From contig NC_092676.1 of the NCBI RefSeq assembly GCF_964355755.1, positions 16,598,288 to 16,662,287 of the forward strand: a stretch of 64,000 bases of DNA, read 5' to 3'. Position numbers and translations under genes: made by a program. This document shows positions 12,001-21,241 of this stretch, piece after piece (within the stretch, counting starts at the first letter, position 1; the number at the start of each line of letters is the position of its first letter). The notes below the pieces were generated by a model. It did no database searches, was not told the origin of the DNA, and saw only the letters and a list, made by a program, of their open reading frames with translations. Origin of the DNA: Antedon mediterranea (lineage: Eukaryota; Echinodermata; Crinoidea; Comatulida; Antedonidae).

Positions 12001-15000
12001 AAATTTTTGTTGATTTTTCTGATAGAGTATACCATATAGAATGTCAGAAAAAAAATCCCCATCCCAGGGTCTTGGGGAAAATTTTTTATGGCACTTTTAA
12101 AATTTATATCTATATAACACACACAAATTCCTATTAACACACACAAATACCTATATATAGGGGATAGGGAAAATCAATTAGCGGTTTTTGTTACTCGCAG
12201 TTGTGTTTTAATGATTAAAATTAGTAGAGGCTTACTTTAATAACTACACTTCTCATAGTAGTTGAATAGTAGTTGATGAATAGTAGTTGAATAGTAGTTG
12301 ATGAATCAACTCGATGACATCATCATGCCATTTTTTTTTGGCGGGAAAAACAGGGTATTGCTAAACCCCCGCAAACCTCCAAAAAAACATATCAAACCCC
12401 ACCGAACCAACATAAAAGTGATTGAATCATGGAGTGTATGACCCACTGGGTATGTCCATTTAAAAAAAATATTAAATTTCTACTGTTAACTATTTATTTT
12501 GGGGATAAAACATCATTTTTTGGTTAAAAATTATCAATCAATCATTTTTTACCAAAAAATGATGTTTTACCCCAAATATAAGTAGTTAACAGTATAAATT
12601 AATTTTTTTTAACATGGATACACCCAGTGGGTTGTATACTACATGATTCAATCACTTTTATGTTGGTTTGGTGGGGTTTGCTATGTTTTTTAGGAGGTTT
12701 GCGGGGGTTTAGCAATACCCTGTTTTTTCCACCAAATTGGACGCCATATTGGATTCTGGCATGATGATGTAATTGTTATCGACTCGATTTATCAACTACT
12801 ATGAGAAGTAGTTATTAAAGTAAGCTTCAGCTAATTTTAATCATCATAACACAACTCCAAGTAAAAAAAAACGTGAATTGGTTTTCCCTATCCCCTATAT
12901 AGGTATTTGTGTGTGTTAATAGGCATTTGTGTGTGTTATATAGGGCAAAATTTAAAAGTGCCGTAAAAAATTTGGGGATTTTTTTTTTCTGACATTCTAC
13001 TGTATATGGTATACTCTATCAGAAAAAAAAAGAAAAATTTTTCCTATACTTTTTTCCCGCAAAATTTGTACTGCACCCAGGCTATAATCAGAGATGCCAG
13101 ATTTTTAACTGACTAAATTTTATGGAGTTTACAAAAAGTAATTCTGATATTTTTTTTTGTACAATTTGAACTGAAATAAATTGTGTTCACAATTTGCAAA
13201 TGGTAAATTTATCGCCACAAAAATATTGTACAGAGAGATGATCATACATCTGTATGCCTACCATTGCCCGATATAGAGTTTAGCCATTTACAGTACTTCA
13301 GTTGCCACTATTTTTCTCAGAAACATTTTTCGTATTAAGAATATTTACAGGAAAAAGGCTTTTAATTTCACATTGCAATCTACAATTCAATGCATTACTT
13401 GCTTGCTTGTTTGCATAGCTATCCTCATTATTGGGGACATTTCGCCGTCATTGACATTATGTTGGCATAGCACAACAATGAGAGACGTTAATTTTGATGA
13501 GAAGGTCATGGAACACTAATTAATTTTAAAAACAACTAAAAACCTGGGACCTGTAACCCTTGGTAGGGACCCTGACGGGTACTCTCCCTCCGGGTCAAAG
13601 GGATCCCGAAACTCATCGGTGGGCAGGGGCGCTCATCTCCCTGTTCAGGACTATTCCTGATGATTACCCAAGCATGTCATTTCTTAACATTGGAAATAGA
13701 GAATTTATTGTGAATTACAGTATGATAGAATTTGTGTTTTTTAAATTAAAAATTCAATTCAATGCATGTCATTTTGTGTGAAAGATACAAATTGCACAAC
13801 AGTTTTACCTGCTTAATTTTGAAATTGGCATAACATTGTTAAGTAAAGTAATTCTAGTCATGTATATTATGTAAAACCATTGGTTTTTTTTTTCAGGTAA
13901 ACCATACCTTGGAAAGCCAAGTGATATGTGGGCTTTGGGGGTCGTTCTGTTCACAATGTTGTTTGGTCAGTTTCCATTCTACGATATCGTTCCAGATGAA
14001 TTATTCCGTAAAATAAAGGCTGCAGAATTTTCAATTCCAAAGTAAGATAATTCAATTCTTTAGTGTGTTTGAAAAATAACTAAATATAACTAATGAAATA
14101 ATATGATTTTCTACAAACTTTACACCTCCTTTCAATAATTTCTGTCGGTAGTTTAAACGGAAAAACCATTCATAGAAAAGGCCTCCCTTTCACCTTTTAA
14201 ACATAGGAACTGCAGCTGACTAGACCCCTTCTCTAAATTTACCTACCTATTGTTGCTCTTCTTTAGCAAGATAAATCATATATGAGCCTACATGGTATGT
14301 ATTATTAATGCCATTGAACGTAAAAGTCTAGAAACTTGTCAAGTACAGTACTTTAAGGAAATAGACTGTACTTGTACCTTAAATTTCAAGTCATTTTCTT
14401 TTTCTTTCACATTTTTGATCAATTTAATTTGTGTCTTCCTATGAAATGCTTGCAAATTTCTTAAGCCTTACAAATTTGTAATTTATTATTTTTCATTAAA
14501 TAAGGCTGCAAGTAGTCTCAAGGAGGATATATAGGATAAAAAATAATAGCAAAGCATTAATATTCAACTATTTTTGTAATTTACTGACCTCGTTGTTGAT
14601 ATTAGGTTAATTTAGGCAAGTCTCGGATATTAAGTGCAGTTAATAATAGAATTATCCCTAGGCTTCTTACAGTTCAATTTGGTTTTAAAATTGGTCATTA
14701 ATAATTTAATGTATCTTAACATTGGAAGTAGAGAATTAATTGTAAATTATGATAAAAGTTATGTCAAGTTTGTGTTTTTTAAATTAAAAAATAACTGATT
14801 TCTTTTAGTATTTTTGTTGATTGATTGTCCTCTATCGGTCATGAATATAATATGTACCGTAGTTAATAAGGAACATCCAACTGTGTTTATATAGATAAGT
14901 AGTGTTGATGGAATTTTAAAGTTGAAGGAACTGGCATGCCACTTTGTTGCCGCTACTATTTCGTACTTATCGTATACGCCACTGAATATAATTCAGATGT

Positions 15001-18000
15001 TTACCAACTAAAAACTTGTACATGTCAAATTGTCAAGTATACATAGGGTTAGGGTTTATCCTATGTAAAATACAGACGTTCTACTGTAATCCCCTCAAGT
15101 TAACAATTTTCGGAAGTTTTAATGTCATTTAATAGCACGTTTTAATAGATTTCACACATTTTAAATTCATCACAAAATACTTAAGGCAATGGGTATTTCA
15201 GTGTTTACCAGAGGTAATGTACGTTGTGCATTCTAGCTAATTGAACGTAAATACAGTGGGATTGTATTAAACACAGAAATAACCTTTTAAAAGAACAGTA
15301 AATGTGGGGGTTTGAAAAATGTTTTTATCTTATAACCTTAGCAAAGAATATTAATAGGTAAAGAATCAACAGTACACACTGTTATATATAGAAGGATAGG
15401 AAACGCGGACGTGCTTTCATGGACGCGTAAGAATCCAGCAGCCGAACGACGGCGGGCTCTAGATATGGTTCCCGTCTAATTCAACGTTTGGATGGATCGT
15501 GATGATCTGATGTGTTCTCGCGTCTGTGCTCTACTAATTTTGATATTATTAATATTTTGATAATCATTTTGATAAATAATCATCGTTTGCATTTTTATAG
15601 ATAGTTTTACCTTACCCATGCCTGAAGGTGGCGCACTTCTTCTAGCGAAAAAGAAGTGCGCCACCTTCAGGCGTAGGCAAATAGTAACCCGGATGTGGTT
15701 TACGCCGCCAACGGAACTGTTGTATCTTCTCCTTTTATTTTTGGTATTAGGTAATAAAACTGACGTGCAAAGAAGAAATAAAGAAACTAAAACACAAAAT
15801 GATGTACCAGTAACTTATAATTAACATAAATTATTTATGGCTTTCTTTTCGACATTCAGTTTATCTTGACAACACACAACGATTCTTAGGTTATTTTCAG
15901 AAGAATGTTTACTGATAATAAAGTCAGAAATAATTTATTCATATTTTACTGTCAAGTAACATTCAGAGAGTATTCATTCAAGATAAATTAGTGACTTTGA
16001 ATTTTAATGAAACACTAAAAATCTCTAAATATATTAATGATTTTTTTTAGAAAAGAAATGAATAATAATATTATATTAGTAAATTTTACCATACTATTAA
16101 AATGGCAAACTTATATTTTTATAATCTACTGTGTCGTTCTGTTTCAGTAAAATAGGAAGATTCTAGAGTTATTATTATTATGGACAATTTTTTCATGTAT
16201 TTTTTTTATGATAATGCTGTTAGTGTCATACTTTCACTTTAGTGTGATGATTAATGCACTGTAGTTCTAAGTAGTGTATGTTAGTTTCCAAATTAATTTA
16301 ATTCCTATTAAGTCTGAAAATAGACTTCACTACAAAAAGTTTCAAAAGTTAAAAACATTATACAAACACAGTTGTTTGTATACACTCTGTATAAATTAAG
16401 CCAATCTAGTGCTCTGTGGAATTTTGTGTAATAATAAGTCTAAAATTGCGATATATTGATTATTTATTGGTAAACACACGATCATCCATTGCGTCTGTAT
16501 GCGATTCCTACAACCTGTCACAATGCGATGAATGTTTGAATAGGCACCATTAAATTTGGTGTATTTGCAGTTTGGTGTATTTGCAGTAGTGCGTTATAGC
16601 TTCATTATACTTTTTTATACAAATTGTTTCGAACTGAATGTTGAGTAGATTTGAATGTGAATCCAGGAAGTCAGTACAGCATGACTGCAATAATCTCATT
16701 TGGTTCAATTACATTACTGTATGTATAATTTAAAAAGGCAAATTCATTCATGTTAGCAATCAATTAATTAAAGTAATTAAAACATTTACATCATCCAGGA
16801 ATTGAATGAAGCAAGTCTTTGTCAAAAACGGATAAAGAAGTGGTAGTGACTCAGTTACCACTTTACTATATGAATGCTTTTGTTACTCCATCCTTTGTCA
16901 TTGCCCCACCTGTTGAAGAGTAAATCTTCCTTGCATGTAATTGATCACTCAATAAATTAATTATTTACATAATTAAGAAAGACAGGTTGGCTATAATTAG
17001 ATTTGTAGTATGAGTGAAAGGTGTCTATGCTATGTAGAGCATGAACTGCTGTAACATGCTGTTTGACCTCTTTAATAATAATAATTATGCATTGACTGTT
17101 TCTTTGTAATGTGTGATGTATGTTTTTAAAACTTTTCCTAACACATTAAAAAACATAACTTAAGACTAAAGAGGTATTTGATGAGCTAAACTAAATTTTT
17201 GGAATACTTGCTTACATGGTGTGAAATATGGGAATCTGCATACACTAGTTTTTCCATGGTTCTTTTTAGTGTTCTATTATTTAAGCTCCTTTTGCTGAGT
17301 ATTTTATACTATAATAATAATAATATTTTATTATTTCACAGTGATGGACGTGTATCAGAGAGTAATTGTGCATTGATACGTGGTCTGTTGGTGTTGGATC
17401 CAACAAGAAGGCTTACTGCTTCACAAGTACTCGATGCTCTATCTAATACTCTATCTATATGGTAGGTTTAATACATTTGTTAAGTGCTTCCATGAAGAAG
17501 CACCCTGTCTCAATAGTATGGTACTTTTACTAAAGCACTAAATTAAATACATTTAGGCCATGGGAAATGAACAATAGGAAGCTTTTGATTTGCAATCAAC
17601 CGATGACCAAACTATGTCATGTTAGTTCATTGTGCACATGTGTAGATATTGGGACGTGTATTCTTGATCGATCTGAACATACCCTAACTAGTCTTCTGCT
17701 TACTTATTTGGCTTTTGGACCTTTGGAAAATGAAATATAGAGAGGTTTATGAAACCATAGAGGGCGCTATAATAATACATCACCCCATAGAAGGCGCTAT
17801 TAAAAAAGCCAAAAATATTGGCATCTATAATGCTTGCCGAATACGAAAAATGTGGAGCCAACTCATTATTTCACTTATTAACCAACGCATGCTATAAACA
17901 TCCTACGGACCGATATTGGTATGTTTTCTATTCTCTTATTAATGTCTAGAGTAGTTGAAATGATGAATTTAACATATCGGGAGACTCCTGCTATTATCAG

Positions 18001-19250
18001 GAGACTCTTGCCAATATCGGGAGACTCCTGCTAATAGGGAGTTTTCGCAACCTTACGAATACGATAACAAAAACGGATACGTCGCACATTTGTGAAACTT
18101 TTGAGCTGATCCCCATTTCATATTCGTAAAGCGTATTCGTGTTGACGAATATCACCATTCATATTCGTAACTACAAAACGAGTATAGTTTTTGATCTATT
18201 TTGCACATTTTGAATCAGGAATGATTCATGATTATAATATAATTATACTTTTATTGAAAATAATTTACTAAAATGCCAGGTAAATTTTGATAAATAGCAG
18301 TTTTTAAAGTCCTCACTCGCTTTGATGTTACGCTAGGCCTAGGGAGCCAAGCACCAAGCAACACGTACCTGCGCTTCGCTCAAATTTACTGCAGTCATAT
18401 TTTGGACGGCAGCCTCAATATTTTGTTGCCATGCGAAACAGATTTTTCCTGGCTTACGAAAAACGAATACGTGTGTGTGACGTATCCGTTTTCGTTATCG
18501 TATTTGTAAGATTGCGAAAACTCCCTATTATCAGGAGACTCTTGCCATTATCGGGAGACTCCTGCTATTATCAGGAGATTCTTGCCATTATCGGGAGACT
18601 CCTGCCATTATCGGGAGACTCCTGCCATTATCGGGAGACTCTTGCCATTATCGGGAGACTCCTGCCATTATCAGGAGACTCTTGCCATTATCGGGAGACT
18701 CCTGCTATTATCAGGAGACTCTTGCCATTATCGGGAGACTCCTGCTATTATCAGGAGACTCTTGCCATTATCGGGAGACTCCTGCCATTATTAGAAGACT
18801 CCTGCCATTATCAGGAGACTCCTGCCATTATTAGAAGACTCCTGCCATTATCGGGAGAGCTGATAGGTCTTCTGATGAGAACCTTAATGCTTTTTCCTTA
18901 GCCTTACCAGGAATTCAACCCCCTGGTTTTACTATAAAGCAGCTATAAAAGTTGTTTTCTATGCTTCTAGGAACAGTATGCGGTCACATAAGGATACACT
19001 GCAAGTTGTTCCAGACATCGATGATGTAGTCGAAGACGAGGAGAAGGAAGAACAGCAAGTAGAACCAACAGAACTAGAGACGAAACTAAAAAAGGCTGAG
19101 CTTTCAATGAAAGCAGAACACAAGCCATTAGCATCAATTAGGAAAATTACTTCACACATAGGTATGCCACAAATCAGACGAGTTGAAGATGATGCTCGAC
19201 CTCTGACCCAAGCAGAAATGATTACGCACCGTCACATTATATCTCAATAA
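1..19250 (+). CDS. STK40: STK40 serine/threonine pseudokinase (Tribbles-related), 5' partial
   Basis: Six exons join in frame to 347 codons plus TAA: 1-96, 720-953, 6943-7111, 13897-14041, 17342-17461 and 18971-19250. All internal junctions are GT-AG with matching phases; the first exon enters from outside the window. The order of conserved blocks follows vertebrate STK40: a GKMLLHTEYSLLSLLH stretch, QRLCLVLDCL, INLQHYVI, catalytic-loop HRDLKLGNMVLNK, GSPAYISPDVLSG, then KPSDMWALGVVLF and LLVLDPTRRLTASQVLDAL. The DFG triplet is replaced by NFC (LTNFCLGKH), as in the family, so it is expected to be a pseudokinase. The terminal exon keeps LQVVPDIDD, a VP motif of the sort STK40 uses to bind the E3 ligase COP1 (recalled knowledge), followed by an acidic/charged tail. 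Introns are large and packed with repeats. Confidence 0.95.
386..531. mobile_element. MITE family A, copy 1 (STK40 intron)
   Basis: About 146 bp with inverted ends resembling AGCTCTGTCTACACTATCAA and an imperfect palindromic interior (GTGATGTGCCCATATATG facing CATATTTGAGCACATCACAC). The same layout recurs at 5232-5371, 28306-28446, 49336-49475 and 60639-60885. There is no coding capacity. It is a short non-autonomous inverted-repeat element; the superfamily is not decided because the target duplication is not clear. Confidence 0.75.
1111..4980. repeat. 50-bp minisatellite, split by a DNA transposon
   Basis: Exact 50-bp period built from ACTGATCAACCTTCCCTTCT and CCATCTCTGAATAAAACTGT. About 7.5 units lie at 1111-1491 and about 31 at 3425-4980, separated by the insertion at 1492-3424. 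Units differ at a few diagnostic positions (GTATAAC or GTTTAAC; CCTTCCC, CATTCCC or CCTTTCC). Each unit contains AATAAA on the + strand, inside an STK40 intron. No promoter or coding role is seen. Confidence 0.97.
1492..3424. mobile_element. hAT-like non-autonomous DNA transposon with 5-bp TSD
   Basis: The ends are a perfect 16-bp inverted repeat, CAGTGTTCTCCCCAGG. The flanking minisatellite is duplicated as CTCAC at 1487-1491 and 3425-3429, giving a 5-bp target duplication. The left end carries four subterminal CCGTGACGCTT-type motifs and the right end has one. The interior has about six diverged tandem units of 170-185 bp (anchor GCGCGCTATGAAGTGTC, about 2360-3230) and a 65-bp direct duplication (about 1775-1842 and 2275-2340). 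A C-run/G-run pair that can fold on itself lies at 3359-3387. No transposase ORF is present. The hAT assignment rests on the CAG-type termini and short TSD; other superfamilies are not excluded. Confidence 0.85.
4981..6289. other. STK40 intron, AT-rich, no gene seen
   Basis: Apart from MITE family A copy 2 (5232-5371), no ORF, RNA gene or repeat with clear structure is visible. The sequence is intronic, between STK40 exons 2 and 3. Confidence 0.7.
5232..5371. mobile_element. MITE family A, copy 2 (STK40 intron)
   Basis: About 140 bp with the family core GTGATGTGCCCATATATG, CATATTTTGGCACATCACAC and GTCAAACTAGTTTCATAGTG. The left end is altered: TTTATTAAG replaces part of GTCTACACT. Confidence 0.7.
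6290..6364 (+). pseudogene. tRNA-Thr-like pseudogene or SINE head
   Basis: The 3' half looks like a tRNA: a CCTGTAAG segment resembling an anticodon loop with TGT, then GAGGTCGCAGGTTCGAATCC, a strong B-box/T-arm. The 5' half has only a weak A-box (TAATAGCATGCGA) and the acceptor stem does not pair, so a functional tRNA is unlikely. Confidence 0.4.
7313..8869. mobile_element. PIF/Harbinger-like inverted-repeat element, TTA TSD
   Basis: Long perfect terminal inverted repeats begin CGCCCGTATTCTTAAACCGG and continue GACTTTA; the mirrored copy ends at 8869. Flanking TTA at 7310-7312 and 8870-8872 fits the TWA target preference of PIF/Harbinger elements. Both arms contain repeated GACTAAAT/TCGAC words. 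No transposase ORF is seen. A second element sits inside at 7597-8222. Confidence 0.75.
7597..8222. mobile_element. TTAA-flanked MITE nested in the Harbinger-like element
   Basis: Ends are AGCCCCATTCCCT and the complement of AGGGAAGGGGTCT, flanked by TTAA at 7593-7596 and 8223-8226, as expected for piggyBac or Kolobok-type insertion. The right half (TAGGTAGTGCATTGTTTCTC and onward) is repeated at 41636-41832 inside a FANCE intron, showing it moves independently of the host element. Confidence 0.65.
9303..10644. mobile_element. Foldback element with repeated CCAAAATACG motifs
   Basis: The ends GGGTTGGTGAA...CAGTCCAAAATACGCAGAA are mirrored at 10610-10644. Each arm (about 340 bp and 285 bp) holds alternating TCCAAAATACG motifs separated by TTGAGGGCGCTA. 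A pogo-like MITE sits between the arms. No ORF or clear target duplication was found. Confidence 0.75.
9962..10147. mobile_element. pogo/Tigger-like MITE, TA TSD
   Basis: Terminal inverted repeats start CAGTCAACTCTCCCAATACC and are mirrored by GGTATTGGGAGAGTTGACTG at the right end. TA dinucleotides flank both sides (9960-9961, 10148-10149). It is 186 bp with no coding capacity. A similar fragment (TTATTGGGAGAGTTCACTG) lies at about 10724-10742. Confidence 0.8.
10848..11598 (+). mobile_element. PIF/Harbinger-like relic with decayed Myb-like ORF
   Basis: Inverted ends GGCCCTGTTTCTGCTGCC and GCAGCAGAAACAGGCCC are bordered by TAA/TAT. Many TACCGTATTTT words lie in both arms. Between about 11230 and 11460 the + strand encodes pieces such as YKDISKKIKQQEYGIHLSPS and, after a stop, YNIAKDNNSGRERITCPHYD. 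These resemble the Myb/SANT-like (trihelix) DNA-binding protein carried by Harbinger elements. The ORF is broken by the stop and by lost segments. Confidence 0.6.
11951..13082. mobile_element. Near-complete palindromic foldback element, TA-flanked
   Basis: Two arms of about 560 bp meet at roughly 12520. GCCTGGGTGCAG at the left is mirrored by CTGCACCCAGGC at the right, and internal blocks (GCGGGGGTTTAGCAATACCC; GATGATGT; the TACTTTTTTCCCGC region) are mirrored in order. TA flanks both ends. No ORF is present. Confidence 0.8.
13083..13880. other. STK40 intron, no recognised feature
   Basis: AT-rich intron sequence upstream of exon 4. A GC-rich piece at about 13550-13650 (ACCCTGACGGGTACTCTCCC) stands out in composition and may be a short repeat fragment, but no structure was recognised. 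Confidence 0.5.
14042..17341. other. STK40 intron, mostly featureless apart from one hairpin
   Basis: 3.3 kb between exons 4 and 5. Except for the perfect hairpin at 15620-15672, only AT-rich sequence without coding potential or clear terminal repeats is visible. Confidence 0.6.
15620..15672. repeat. Perfect 22-23 bp inverted repeat (hairpin)
   Basis: GCCTGAAGGTGGCGCACTTC continues to CTT, then a 7-nt spacer, then the exact complement ending CACCTTCAGGC. Surrounding sequence is intronic. It may be a solo MITE foldback; perfect pairing without bulges argues against a typical microRNA precursor. Confidence 0.8.
17973..18858. repeat. 20-bp minisatellite split by a MITE
   Basis: Unit CATTATCGGGAGACTCCTGC with C/T and G/A variants. 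Three units lie before 18035 and about 17 after 18527. It lies in the last STK40 intron. Frames on the + strand stay open because 20 bp rotates through all frames without stops, so ORFs here are artefacts. Confidence 0.95.
18036..18526. mobile_element. MITE inserted in the 20-bp minisatellite
   Basis: Long inverted ends start AGGGAGTTTTCGCAA, continue with TTACGAATACGATAAC and AAACGGATACGTC, and are mirrored at 18478-18526. The sequence on either side is the same minisatellite, so the insertion boundary is clear. Target duplication is short (2-3 bp) and ambiguous. Confidence 0.8.
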
Positions 19251-19265
19251 TATTGGTTTATTTTC

Positions 19266-19690
19266 CAATATACAAATAATGTAATTACAAAACTGTATAT
19301 TAAACAATTGTTTTCCAATATACAAATAATGTGACAGCAACATGGTATATATTAAACATTTTTTTATTACAATTAATGTGACAGCAACATGGTATATATT
19401 AAACAATTTTTTTATTACAAATAATGTGACTGCAAACATGGTATATTAAATCATTTTTTTATTACAAATACAGTAATGTGACCACAATATTGTATAATAA
19501 ATAATTTTTTTATTACAAATAATGTGGCCACAACATTGTGTATTAAATACATGTTTTTATTACAAATAATGTGACCACAACATTGTGTATTAAATACATT
19601 TTTTTACAAATAATGTAACCATTGTATTGAATCACTTTTTTTAAATTTCAAAAATAATTTAATCATTATTTTATTACAAATAATGTAATT
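19266..19690 (+). repeat. ~48-bp tandem repeats in the STK40 3' UTR
   Basis: About eight diverged units with TTTTTATTACAAATAATGTG, (A/C)CAACAT and TATATTAAA. The array starts 16 bp after the STK40 stop. Several units carry ATTAAA, a variant poly(A) signal; an AATAAA lies near 20117. Confidence 0.8.
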
Positions 19691-20489
19691 AATTAATTAA
19701 ATGAAAGTTTTTTTCTTTCTTCCATATTATGCTATGAAGTACATAGCGTCATGATTAAAGAAAACATTGGAAAAGAACAAAGAAAACATGAAAGTAAATA
19801 ATAATAATAAAAATAATAATAATTTTTTTCTTGTAGCTAGTAGAATGAATTGTGGGAAATGAATAGCCACCCAGATCTTTGTTACATTAGTATTATGTAC
19901 TTGAATTCAAATGTGTGATTTTTATTTCAGTATTTACTAAAAGCAACACACACAGTACTGTAATACATTGTTTTTATAAGACTATATTATTTGTACACAA
20001 TTATTATTATTAATAATTTAATTATTTACTGTAATGATAAATTAATTAATTGAATTATTGTGCTTAATTTATGTACAAAATATTTTTAGCTTTGCAAACC
20101 ATGCATCATTAACTTAAATAAAAAATAAATACCCGTTTTTGGGTAAATAGCTGTTAGACTGTACATAAGTTCTTACACCAATGATGTACAGTGTTGTGAA
20201 AACTCTAGCTTTAATACATAAATTATATATACACTCTTCTACATTACTTGTTATTACTTATACTGTAATTTTACATATTATATACAAATTATATTTGTTT
20301 CCATATATATCTGAAATATATTTAATATTATAGAATACTATCTCTGGGTATGGCCATAAGTATTTGTATGTGCATATGGCTTTAACATGTTTTCACATTT
20401 TTTGGGGGCTGGTAATCCAAATTATCATGTACTGGTATAAAAAGCTATCAGTGATGCCCTTAAGTTGTCAGTTATGTCAGTGCCTTTTA

Positions 20490-20760
20490 AATGTGTGCAC
20501 CAACTATTTTGTATGTATATTTTTGGTAGTTTGGGCCCACAATTGTATATGTGTAGACACACACACTCATGTTTGTGATACACACCTTTGTTGTTGTGTG
20601 CACACAATTCTGTATGTGTACACATGATATTTTGTGTTGTGTACACATGATTTTGTATGTATTTTACGCAACATGCAGTTGTGTGACACATATTTGTGTA
20701 TGTGTACACACAATTATAGGAAGCGCACACAAATCTGTATGAGTCAGTGTAGTACACATA
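20490..20760. repeat. Degenerate TGTGTACACA-rich tract
   Basis: Imperfect alternating purine-pyrimidine words (TGTGTACACATGA, ACACACAATT) over about 270 bp. Apparent ORFs on both strands are composition artefacts. Confidence 0.6.
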
Positions 20761-21080
20761 CTATTATTGGAGGTGTGTGCTTTTGCATGTATACTATTTG
20801 AGGTATTTGCAGATAATTCTGTGTACATTTTTTGTTGCACTTAAAATTAGTCAATATTGCACACATTTTTGTTTGTTTCAAAACTGGTCTTGGTTTCAGA
20901 CTGGTGAATACAAATTAATGACACTGAACTTTATAAAGTAAGAGTTGCACTTGGGTTGTTGGGTTTATTGTAGGAAATAAAATCTTGTCAGCCGTAGGCT
21001 ATGTTTAAACTTATCAAGCGCTTGCAGCATCCTTTAGAGGGCTTCTGTGTGGTGAACTTCCTAAAGATAACATGTATTGT

Positions 21081-21241
21081 TAATGCGTAGTTGATGTCTA
21101 CTAGTCTGGACATCACTGTAGTGCGTAGTTGATGTCCACTAGTCTGGACATCACTGTAGTGCGTAGTTGATGTCCACTAGTCTGGACATCACTTTAGTGC
21201 GTAGTTGATGTCCACTAGTCTGGACATCACTGTAGTGCTTA
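21081..21241. repeat. 38-bp tandem repeat, each unit hairpin-forming
   Basis: Four units of 38 bp; the central part is GATGTCCACTAGTCTGGACA followed by TC, an 8-bp-arm inverted repeat. Variation is limited to one or two bases per unit. Confidence 0.9.

Noticed and set aside
15051-15061. GGGTTAGGGTT, telomere-like
   Set aside because: A single pair of units without any array; chance occurrence.
18431-18901. 156-aa and 70-aa repetitive open frames
   Set aside because: They are the 20-bp minisatellite read in different frames; no start context or homology.
20364-20757. Cys/His-rich open frames on both strands
   Set aside because: Generated by TGTGTACACA-type simple sequence; similar frames occur on both strands.
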